From the NCBI GenBank assembly GCA_020630455.1, contig JAHDBK010000118.1, positions 1-9,320 of the forward strand: a DNA stretch of 9,320 nucleotides. The letters are read 5' to 3'. The notes below the pieces were generated by a model, which did not search any database, had not been told where the DNA came from, and worked only from the letters and a program-made list of their open reading frames with translations. Shown one piece after another: positions 1 to 6,077 of this stretch (position 1 is the first letter of the stretch; each line of letters opens with the position of its first letter). A program made the translations under genes and the position numbers. The stretch comes from Saprospiraceae bacterium. GTDB lineage: Bacteria > Bacteroidota > Bacteroidia > Chitinophagales > Saprospiraceae.

Positions 1-610
1 TTTCAATTAATTGACCAATAAACTTGTACATGTGTCTAGTTCTTCCATCATCTAATCCTCCCTCTTTCCATGTATTAAACTCTTTTTTCAGACTAGTATT
101 ATCATAAAAAAGTTTTCTGAAAATTTCTGCATCAAATACGTACCATTCTAAATAATTGGTAATAATGATATGTTTGATTTCATTGTTTTTATTGATAATT
201 TTTTCATACAAATAATAGTGTATAGCTTCTTGTAATGCCTTTGACGAAACCTTGTTTTTAGATAACATCTCACTTCTATTCTTAGGAATTTTAGCTTCAA
301 TAATTATCTCTACATTAGACTCTCCATTTTTTGTGCTGTGTATTGCTGCATCAATAGCGCTATTACCATCAAGTGTTCTTTTGTTAATAAATCTTTCACA
401 ATTATGTGATTGAGTAAGATATTCTCTAAAAAAGATTTTGAGGTAGTCGATAACTTGGTCTTCTAATTCTTCTCTTTTTAGAGCATCTTCGACTGATTTT
501 ACATAGTTTTTTAGAATAGTTACAAACTGCTCAAAAGGTTCTTTAAATGGAACATCTTTTTTATGGTTGCTAGATAAAGATTGATGTGGTGTACTTAGTT
601 TTAGTTGCAT
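1..610 (-). CDS. Type IIG (Eco57I-like) restriction-modification enzyme, N-terminal part, cut by window edge
   Basis: The reading frame starts at the ATG whose complement is at 608-610 and stays open to the window edge, giving 203 residues and one extra base. It begins MQLKLSTPHQSL, an opening I recognise from large Bacteroidota single-chain restriction-modification enzymes (the N-terminal family called DUF7149 in databases, as I recall). Residues 80-107 contain a D-x(17)-E-A-K arrangement (D87, E105, K107) on predicted beta strands (EIIIEAK), which matches a PD-(D/E)XK nuclease core. The following EIKHIIITNYLEWYVFDA is also typical of these proteins. Family members continue for roughly a thousand residues with an N6-adenine methyltransferase domain and a target-recognition domain, not visible here. 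Expected role: cut unmodified foreign DNA and methylate host DNA in one polypeptide. It probably has its own promoter just upstream and is defence cargo of the element. Confidence 0.8.
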   Translation of the reverse strand, partial: MQLKLSTPHQSLSSNHKKDVPFKEPFEQFVTILKNYVKSVEDALKREELEDQVIDYLKIFFREYLTQSHNCERFINKRTLDGNSAIDAAIHSTKNGESNVEIIIEAKIPKNRSEMLSKNKVSSKALQEAIHYYLYEKIINKNNEIKHIIITNYLEWYVFDAEIFRKLFYDNTSLKKEFNTWKEGGLDDGRTRHMYKFIGQLIE

Positions 611-636
611 TCTAATTGGATTATGTTTTTAAAAAA

Positions 637-644
637 CAAATATA
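637..644 (-). promoter_or_regulatory. Candidate Bacteroidota -7 promoter box for the restriction-modification gene
   Basis: On the minus strand the bases read TATATTTG, an exact match to the Bacteroidota -7 consensus TAnnTTTG. The box lies 26 bases upstream of the ATG, so the transcript would have a leader of about 20 bases. The -33 region about 19 bases further up is only a T-run, a poor match to TTTG. An exact 8-base match in an AT-rich gap could be chance; the position supports it. Confidence 0.45.
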
Positions 645-714
645 TGTTTTTTGTGACTAATAAAAAAATGGAATACTCGGAGTCATCACGAAAAGAGACA
701 CCACTATATTAAAA

Positions 715-3327
715 TTAAGCAGCGGTATCACCTGAAAGATTGATAATAGTATTGTTATTTATGTTGATTATGTTATCCTTTACTTTCAATTCATTGAAAT
801 TACGTTGTTCAAATCCTTCTAATGGATAGTTGGAGAACACGGTTACTTTACAATCTTCTCTAATTGTACGATTACGACCAGATGCTTGTTGTAATGATGA
901 TTCGATCAAGTAAAATTGAAGATTACGAAGTTCTTCATTTTTGAATGTCTTAAATCGAAAGATAAACCCATTGTGATTAATATTACGATCTTCTAGTTTA
1001 TCTATTTTATTATCATATTCTATTCCTAAAGCGGTTGCATATAAATAATAATCACACTCTTTTAAGTGAGGTGTACCAACAACTACAATATCTTTACCAT
1101 TGTATTTGTCCGTACCACTTGAATTGACAATACAAATTTCTGGTGCTGGATTTTTGAATAAAGATTTGAACTTTTTAAAGGTAATTACATAATTATCACT
1201 TGCATATTCACTAACAATTTCAAGATTACTATCATTATTTTTTGATGCCAATGAACTACGACTAAAACTTAGATTAGAATATTGAATACGTTCACCAATA
1301 TGCTTTATATTATCGAGTTCAATTAGCTCTATTTCACCAAACATCCTATTGTAAATTTGTTTATTTACTGTAGCTGACAATATTATTTTTTTAATGTCTT
1401 TTTTTGGCAGTTTCACGTTGATATATCGAATGACTTTTTCTCCATCAGGGTCTTTATAATTTTTTGATGTTGATAGAAAATGACCTGACTTAAAAAAACT
1501 TAAAATATCACCTGAAAAATCTCTCGAATGTTTCACGACTATAGATTCAATAATCTCAAAATTTTCAAATTGACTTTCATTAAAGTTTGATGAATCAAAT
1601 ATCAGCTCACTTTTATTAGAAGATTGATTGATAAGGTCTTCAATTATTTTAATATCAAGCTCTGCTACATTTGCCTTCTTTTTTAAAATGTTATGAAGTA
1701 TCCTAAAATTGGATAAGTCGATTTCTACTATATTATAAACATGAAAAAAAATATCTTCATCAAAAATTAGCATACTTGTATTTTGAAAATCAGATATTAA
1801 TAATCTCTTATGACTCATTACAATGACTTCAAGACCTTTTGAAGCTTTGTCAATAGCCTCAAAATATTTTTCTGTTTCTTGTCTTTTATCTAATTCTTTA
1901 CCCCAAGTTGGCAAGTGATTTACGATGTTTCTTAGGTAAGCTTGTCCTGATGTATAGCCACCTACTTTTACTTTTTGATTATAGTGGAACATGATATTGT
2001 CTGGTAAATCAGGTAGTGGTGGTATAAGTATGTGGTCAACACCATTATCCTCCATCCGTTGTGATACTTCTTTAGCCAACTGATTAGTTGGTAATGCAAT
2101 TATAGCATCTTTTAGATGATGCTCATTTGAATAGACCTGAGTTTTTCCTAATCCTAATGCACATTTAAACACGTAAGTAGTAACTTTATCAATATCAGAA
2201 ATAGCATGTTGGAAGTTATATTTTAATGAGCTTGATGCTGCATCCAATTCTATTTCATTTTCTGTTTCAACTACTAATTTTGCTGGTTGTCCTCTTTTTA
2301 AGTTATAATCACTGAAATAAGAATATCTTTCCAGAATAGGATCATCAAAATCTAAAAAATTCTCTAATTTTTGTTCATGGTAATATGTATTAGAAGTATC
2401 AACATAAAATACAATATCATCAATCTTATTATCATTGATATTTGGGTTTTCATTAATTCTTTTAATAAATCGTTTTCTACCTCCTTTAATGGTGCGATAA
2501 AACAAATACAATGGAAATAGATATTCGTGGGTTATTTTTAATTGACAATTTTCAAACTTTCTAAGTAAGTCAAATTCTTGAATAGCTCCTTCCCAATCAA
2601 AATTCTCAATTGGTTCTTTTATGGGTTGTTCTTTTAATATACTATAAGACTTCCCTCTTTTTTCTCCATTATAACCATATTCAAATAATTGATGCAAACG
2701 TTTCATTTTCTTTTTCTTTGTCTTTGTTGTAGAACAGTTATAGGTAGCTCGAGTGATTAACTTTTCTTTTAAACTTGAAAGTTCATTGAGATTTGAGTCA
2801 TCGAAATAAATTAAATTTTTTCCCCCAAACCATAAACTCGCACTATTAGGTTTCCTGTCAGCAGGGAAAATATCATATAGAATTTTCAGATAGGCATCAA
2901 AGGTTAATGCACAAAAGATAGGTTCATCTAAAACGAATATTATTCTATATCTAGTTGACCTTAAAGATTCTTGTTTCTTTGCTCCTTTAGGTAAAACGTC
3001 ACTGAATGAAGAATATATAATATTTGGAATCAGATGTAATTCCTCGCATTTAACTAAAGCATCCTCTACATTGAATTGATTCTCATTATTTTTATTATCA
3101 ATATCAAGGGCTATTAAATTTGATGAAATAAAATTTTCCTTATTTCGCTCACCACCAAATACTGCATGTGACCAAGAGTGACCATTAGATACAAAATCAG
3201 CTAATTCTTTGATTGAGCAACTTTGGGTGTACTTACTACATACCCATTGATTTTCAGTTCCTCCTCTTGGTTTTGAATTTCTTGAATGTGGAGAAATGGT
3301 ACATTCTATTTTAAAATTATTGTTCAT
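715..3327 (-). CDS. Primase-helicase replication protein (AEP-like primase fused to SF2-type helicase)
   Basis: 870 residues. The N-terminal part (about 1-195) looks like an archaeo-eukaryotic-type primase/polymerase domain: a DxD motif at ALDID (D75, D77), then STRYRIIFVLDEPI (124-137), and WFGGKNLIYFD (166-176), the usual order in mobile-element primases. A basic linker (KTKKKKMKR, 202-210) follows. The C-terminal part has helicase motifs in order: Walker A GLGKT (392-396), a motif Ia-like ALPTNQLA (411-418), Walker B IFDED (521-525), LSAT (650-653) and motif VI QQASGRNR (813-820). Inferred role: priming and unwinding to replicate the excised element. Walker B reads DED rather than DEAD/DEAH, so the helicase subfamily is uncertain, and primase activity is inferred from motif order alone. 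It is transcribed in the same direction as the restriction-modification gene, 104 bases upstream of it, and away from the non-coding region that could hold the origin. Confidence 0.75.
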   Translation of the reverse strand: MNNNFKIECTISPHSRNSKPRGGTENQWVCSKYTQSCSIKELADFVSNGHSWSHAVFGGERNKENFISSNLIALDIDNKNNENQFNVEDALVKCEELHLIPNIIYSSFSDVLPKGAKKQESLRSTRYRIIFVLDEPIFCALTFDAYLKILYDIFPADRKPNSASLWFGGKNLIYFDDSNLNELSSLKEKLITRATYNCSTTKTKKKKMKRLHQLFEYGYNGEKRGKSYSILKEQPIKEPIENFDWEGAIQEFDLLRKFENCQLKITHEYLFPLYLFYRTIKGGRKRFIKRINENPNINDNKIDDIVFYVDTSNTYYHEQKLENFLDFDDPILERYSYFSDYNLKRGQPAKLVVETENEIELDAASSSLKYNFQHAISDIDKVTTYVFKCALGLGKTQVYSNEHHLKDAIIALPTNQLAKEVSQRMEDNGVDHILIPPLPDLPDNIMFHYNQKVKVGGYTSGQAYLRNIVNHLPTWGKELDKRQETEKYFEAIDKASKGLEVIVMSHKRLLISDFQNTSMLIFDEDIFFHVYNIVEIDLSNFRILHNILKKKANVAELDIKIIEDLINQSSNKSELIFDSSNFNESQFENFEIIESIVVKHSRDFSGDILSFFKSGHFLSTSKNYKDPDGEKVIRYINVKLPKKDIKKIILSATVNKQIYNRMFGEIELIELDNIKHIGERIQYSNLSFSRSSLASKNNDSNLEIVSEYASDNYVITFKKFKSLFKNPAPEICIVNSSGTDKYNGKDIVVVGTPHLKECDYYLYATALGIEYDNKIDKLEDRNINHNGFIFRFKTFKNEELRNLQFYLIESSLQQASGRNRTIREDCKVTVFSNYPLEGFEQRNFNELKVKDNIININNNTIINLSGDTAA

Positions 3328-3586
3328 GTTATTAATATGTTTTTAGACCTAGTCTATTCCAACTTAATAATAGATCATTTGGAGTGATTAGGTTGATATT
3401 TTCAAAAAAAAAAATAAAAAAATTAGTTGCCTTGTTTCTGTGTAATCAGTACACTTAATTCATAATATCTAAACACACCCCTAGTAGGTACGCCTAGAGA
3501 GACGGGAGGAAGGGAGTCCATATCATAATAAATTAAAATATGATTGATCTTATGCTTTCAGCTAAAAGAATGGTTCATAAGTTTAA

Positions 3587-3626
3587 GTCAAACTCATAAA
3601 ACATTGATTTTCAGTCAAAACTCATA
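3587..3626 (+). repeat. Internal direct repeat GTCAAA(A)CTCATA
   Basis: GTCAAACTCATA at 3587-3598 recurs as GTCAAAACTCATA at 3614-3626, with one extra A. The interval between the copies contains the TGATTTTCA block that reappears downstream of the recombinase gene. Paired sites like this beside a recombinase gene could be protein-binding sites; function unknown. Confidence 0.5.
3590..3613 (+). repeat. Diverged direct repeat, copy 1, upstream of small recombinase
   Basis: This 24-base stretch, ending CATTGATTTTCA, matches 4354-4377, ending CACTGATTTTCA, at 19 of 24 positions in the same orientation. A second shared block, ATCCGTTCAAAA (3632-3643) against ATCCATTCAAAA (4418-4429), follows each copy at different spacing (18 and 40 bases). 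The two copies bracket the small recombinase gene. Confidence 0.45.
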
Positions 3627-3720
3627 TTTCTATCCGTTCAAAATAGACATTTGTCGAATTTCATTTAAATAAATGATAATTTTCATCATTTTTATAACTT
3701 TAAAAACAATCCAAAACAAT

Positions 3721-4305
3721 ATGAATTATAAAAAGACAACTAAACCATTAAGCTGGAAGGAAATCAAAAAAGCATTACTGTTGCTAGAAAATGAAGGGAA
3801 GTATCATTTTCTTCAAATAATTGCAGTAGGTGTATTTACTGGGTATAGAATTTCTGATATGCGTGAACTAAAATATTCAGATTTCGATAATGATTATCTA
3901 AATATTGAAGAACGTAAAACGAGTAAACAGCGAATTGTAAAAATAGTCCCTGAATTAAAAAGGATAGTACAATTATGCCAAATCAAATTATATCGTAAAG
4001 AAGAACATTTTCTATTCGTAAGGACAAGGTTCTTTGTAAATCAACCTATATCAAAGGTATCGTTTATTGCTCGTATTAAAAAGGCACTTAATTATGCAGG
4101 AGTAGATGGAAATCGTTTATCAGGTCATACTTTGCGAAAAACTTTTGCTTTACGCTACTATCAATTAATGTCTGAAACAGAAGGTGATTATAGAGCATTA
4201 TCTGAATTATCAAAACAGTTAAATCATTCAAATACAGATGTTACTCGTAGATATATTGGTATAGAAGAAAAAGTTATTCAAAATGTTTTTAAAAATTTTT
4301 ATTAA
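3721..4305 (+). CDS. Small tyrosine recombinase, catalytic domain only
   Basis: 194 residues from the ATG at 3721. The frame extends to an ATG at 3673, but those 16 extra residues (MIIFIIFITL...) are translated AT-rich leader that carries a hairpin, and MNYKKTTKPLSW is the usual kind of opening for this family, so 3721 is preferred. The full catalytic set is present: Arg I at R43 (TGYRISDM), Lys K66 (RKTSKQR), HTLR with H136 and R139, H169 (LNHSNTDVT) and nucleophile Y178 (RRYIG). There is no arm-binding or SAM-like core-binding domain, unlike the two larger integrases nearby. Compact enzymes of this size occur in Bacteroidota mobile elements and, as with FimB/FimE, can invert or move short DNA. 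The gene is the only rightward one in the element, converges on the excisionase-like gene, and is flanked by diverged direct repeats. Role unknown: DNA inversion, resolution of multimers, or its own mobility. Confidence 0.85.
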   Translation: MNYKKTTKPLSWKEIKKALLLLENEGKYHFLQIIAVGVFTGYRISDMRELKYSDFDNDYLNIEERKTSKQRIVKIVPELKRIVQLCQIKLYRKEEHFLFVRTRFFVNQPISKVSFIARIKKALNYAGVDGNRLSGHTLRKTFALRYYQLMSETEGDYRALSELSKQLNHSNTDVTRRYIGIEEKVIQNVFKNFY

Positions 4306-4353
4306 AACATGCAAACTCTTACTAAAGTTAGAATTTAGAAACCCAAACCCTTA

Positions 4354-4377
4354 AAAAACGTAAAGCACTGATTTTCA
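4354..4377 (+). repeat. Diverged direct repeat, copy 2, downstream of small recombinase
   Basis: Partner of 3590-3613 (19 of 24 identical, same orientation). It lies in the 182-base convergent gap 4306-4487, which holds no gene. The shared ATCC(G/A)TTCAAAA block follows at 4418-4429. The same gap has a short inverted pair AGTAC/GTACT (4456-4460 and 4475-4479), too weak to call a terminator. Confidence 0.45.
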
Positions 4378-4487
4378 AAAGATTTTTGATTAAAACCATT
4401 ATATTCTGGTCAAAAAAATCCATTCAAAAAACTATGAAGTTGTGTCGCTGTATCGAGTACATTTAATAAAATACGTACTTGTTTTAT

Positions 4488-4847
4488 TTATGCAGCACCT
4501 TTTCTTTGCCTACTTCTAATAGCTAAAAATGAATCTGTTTTATCCTTAGTCTTTTTTCCTTTTTGCTTATTACTTGTTAAAAAAGAAATAACTTCACTTG
4601 GTTTAAAATACTTTGCTCCTCCTGTTGGCTTATAGGATTTTAATAGGTCACTAGATATTTTTTCTAAACTACTCTTTCTCAATTTTGATTGATATTTTAG
4701 AATATCACCATCGTCCCAAACTTCAAGTTTTTGCAACTCCACTCTACTCTTAATATTGACATAATCCGTGTGTTCTTGTGCTAATGATATTAATAATTTT
4801 ACTAATGATATTAATAATTGTAAAAGTTGATTTGTTAAATTATTCAT
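4488..4847 (-). CDS. Excisionase-like helix-turn-helix protein
   Basis: 119 residues. Residues 44-90 follow the pattern of the small Bacteroidota excisionase/HTH family: W44-DDGDIL, a helix with RKSSLEKI where the family has a TLQRYR-type recognition helix, then GGAKYFKPSEVISFL (76-90), the beta-wing and helix that usually reads K-x-Y-Y-x-x-x-D-V. The N-terminus (4-25) is a leucine/isoleucine-rich amphipathic stretch partly made of a duplicated heptad, a probable coiled coil for self-association. The C-terminus is basic (KQKGKKTKDK, RSRQRK). The start lies 11 bases downstream of the preceding integrase stop, so the two are almost certainly co-transcribed. Known: Xis-type proteins bend att DNA and steer the integrase toward excision, and some act as regulators. 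That role is inferred here from fold pattern and position. Confidence 0.65.
   Translation of the reverse strand: MNNLTNQLLQLLISLVKLLISLAQEHTDYVNIKSRVELQKLEVWDDGDILKYQSKLRKSSLEKISSDLLKSYKPTGGAKYFKPSEVISFLTSNKQKGKKTKDKTDSFLAIRSRQRKGAA
4781..4819 (-). repeat. Tandem 21-bp unit duplicated in frame in the Xis-like gene
   Basis: The 18-base string CTAATGATATTAATAATT occurs at 4781-4798 and again at 4802-4819, a period of 21 bases. It encodes consecutive heptads LLISLVK and LLISLAQ in the N-terminal coiled-coil segment. The period is exactly seven codons, so copy changes would add or remove one coiled-coil heptad without a frameshift. Confidence 0.8.
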
Positions 4848-4858
4848 ATTTTTAATTT

Positions 4859-5932
4859 TTAAAATGATGGTAAACCGTTAATAGCTGCTAATTTATTACT
4901 TGGATTCCAATGTAGATACTTCATCGTAGTCGTTGAATTGAAACTGTGTCCCATCAACGTTTGAACTATAGATATATCATTATTTTTTATAAGTAGTGTT
5001 CCAAAAGTATGTCTTGCACAATACGATGTAATATGCTTATTAATATTAGCTGCATCTACCCAATCTTGAATATTTTTGTTAAAAGTCGTAATAGAAGGTA
5101 GACTAAAAACATAATCTGATTTTTGATTATAATTACCTAAAATTTCAAGAATCATTTTTTTGATTGGTAATACAACTTGTTTTTGATTCTTGGCTCGGCT
5201 GTACGTTAAAACACCTTCTTCAAAATCTATATTAGACCAAGTTAACTCTTTGATTTCTTGAAATCCTAGCCCAGTATAACAACAAAAAAGAAAGGCATCC
5301 TTTATCACTTGATTTTTACAAGGTGTTTTATACAATAATTTTAAATCATTTGCAGATAAAACTTCTTTATTCTTTTGATGTTTATCAACTCTAAAACACC
5401 ATTTAGATCGACTTTCATAGGACTTAACATTAAAAGGATTAACACTAACTAGCCCATCTTCAAAAACACCCAATACACTTTTCTTTATAAACCTAAAGTA
5501 CTTCTGACATGTCTCTTTTGAAAATTTATTTTCTAAAAAGACTTTAAATTCTAAGAAAAATTTATCATTTAGATTTTTACAAAAGACTTGATCTATTCCA
5601 CTTTCATCAAGGAATTGTTCAAATTTACTAATAGCCGATTTAAAATTACGTTTACCTCGTTTTTGATAGTTGCTATAATCGTCTTTCAATACTGAAACAA
5701 AATCTATCTCTTCTTCTAACCAGTTTGGAGAGTCATCATACATTGAAATTATATTAGATTTTTCTATTTCAATTTCTTTATTGACAACTCTTAGATTTGA
5801 CGAATCAGAATTTAGTTTTGTTTTAATGAATTTATATTTACGAACACCATCTATATGATAATCTAAATAAATTGAAAACGTTCCATTTTTTAATTTTCGT
5901 TGACGTTTTTGAAACTGTATTACTTTACCCAT
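4859..5932 (-). CDS. IntDOT-like tyrosine integrase (integrase B)
   Basis: 357 residues, full length for the family. The N-terminal arm-DNA-binding domain (about 1-60) has the typical LKNGTFSIYLDYHIDGVRKY; a SAM-like core-binding domain spans about 77-170; the catalytic domain spans about 190-345. Nucleophile Y339 (MKYLHW), H329 (LMGHS), R307 (CARHTF) and a hairpin lysine (K248 or K251) are present. Two usual residues are replaced: the first catalytic Arg position is G223 (TGLGFQEI), and the HxxR histidine is Y304. Known: the CTnDOT integrase IntDOT also lacks the first arginine, so this need not mean loss of activity. It is paralogous to the 350-residue integrase upstream (shared NKHI, YC-A/G-RH and final AI-x-x-P-x-F). 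Expected role: integration and excision of the element. It is followed 11 bases later by the excisionase-like gene. Confidence 0.88.
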   Translation of the reverse strand: MGKVIQFQKRQRKLKNGTFSIYLDYHIDGVRKYKFIKTKLNSDSSNLRVVNKEIEIEKSNIISMYDDSPNWLEEEIDFVSVLKDDYSNYQKRGKRNFKSAISKFEQFLDESGIDQVFCKNLNDKFFLEFKVFLENKFSKETCQKYFRFIKKSVLGVFEDGLVSVNPFNVKSYESRSKWCFRVDKHQKNKEVLSANDLKLLYKTPCKNQVIKDAFLFCCYTGLGFQEIKELTWSNIDFEEGVLTYSRAKNQKQVVLPIKKMILEILGNYNQKSDYVFSLPSITTFNKNIQDWVDAANINKHITSYCARHTFGTLLIKNNDISIVQTLMGHSFNSTTTMKYLHWNPSNKLAAINGLPSF

Positions 5933-5959
5933 TTTATTGTAAAATTTAATTGTTAATTG

Positions 5960-5980
5960 TGTAAATCAATATTGATTACA
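5960..5980. promoter_or_regulatory. Operator-like imperfect palindrome upstream of integrase B
   Basis: The 21 bases form two 10-base arms, TGTAATCAAT and ATTGATTACA, perfect except for one extra A in the left arm; 14 bases (5964-5977) are a perfect palindrome. Adjacent, TTAATTG occurs twice in tandem (5946-5959). The site lies 28 to 48 bases upstream of the integrase start, where a repressor or Xis-type protein could act. The binding protein is unknown. Confidence 0.45.
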
Positions 5981-6012
5981 TAAACAAATATCAGAGTATT
6001 TTACATTTCTTA

Positions 6013-6043
6013 TTAGGGAAGTTAGGGAAGCCAAGCCCCCTAA
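6013..6043. repeat. Tandem TTAGGGAAG repeat with inverted CCCTAA partner
   Basis: TTAGGGAAG is tandemly duplicated at 6013-6021 and 6022-6030, and CCCTAA at 6038-6043 can pair with either TTAGGG. This is a G/C-rich patch in an AT-rich 145-base gap, downstream of the 386-residue protein gene and upstream of integrase B. No T-run follows on either strand, so a terminator is unlikely; a recombinase or regulator binding site is possible. Confidence 0.5.
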
Positions 6044-6065
6044 ACATCGTAACATATTGACTAAC

Positions 6066-6077
6066 AACACATTAACA
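6066..6077 (+). repeat. AACACATTAACA, near-copy of a motif beside the att site
   Basis: AACACATTAACA here and AACATATTAACA at 8438-8449 differ at one base. Both fall in the two longest non-coding gaps of the integrase module, and the second is 25 bases from the tRNA fragment. They could be arm-type integrase sites, but an A/T-rich 12-mer is weak evidence. Confidence 0.3.

Larger units (their letters stand above)
3328..3720. other. 393-bp non-coding divergent region between primase-helicase and small recombinase; candidate origin/operator
   Basis: No credible gene is seen. The region lies between two divergent starts. It contains several short perfect inverted repeats: TAGAC-CTA-GTCTA at 3344-3356, GTGTA-ATCAG-TACAC at 3440-3454 and TAGG-TACG-CCTA at 3485-3496. 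It also has an A11 tract (3404-3414), a GC-rich purine block at 3496-3516 (one C at 3503) in otherwise AT-rich DNA, CCTAG repeated at 3480-3484 and 3493-3497, and a 7-bp hairpin AAATGAT/ATCATTT at 3671-3691 just before the recombinase. Known: replication genes often sit beside their origin. Calling this an origin or control region is inference only. Confidence 0.35.

Noticed and set aside
3..14. Perfect 12-bp palindrome TCAATTAATTGA
   Set aside because: It lies inside the coding frame of the restriction-modification enzyme and is composed almost only of A and T; expected by chance in such DNA.
662..703. Possible terminator after the primase-helicase gene (GGTGTC/GACTCC stem and a T7 run on the minus strand)
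   Set aside because: The stem has a mismatch and a 12-base loop, and the T-run is about 14 bases away; too weak to call.
3673..3720. Upstream in-frame ATG that would extend the small recombinase by 16 residues
   Set aside because: The added peptide (MIIFIIFITL...) is low-complexity, the DNA carries a hairpin (3671-3691), and the family normally begins near MNYKKTTKPLSW.
4456..4479. AGTAC/GTACT inverted pair between the convergent recombinase and Xis-like genes
   Set aside because: Only five base pairs with a 14-base loop and no adjacent T-run; not a convincing terminator.
5985..5992. Possible minus-strand -7 box GATATTTG upstream of integrase B
   Set aside because: It departs from TAnnTTTG at the first base and has no clear -33 partner.
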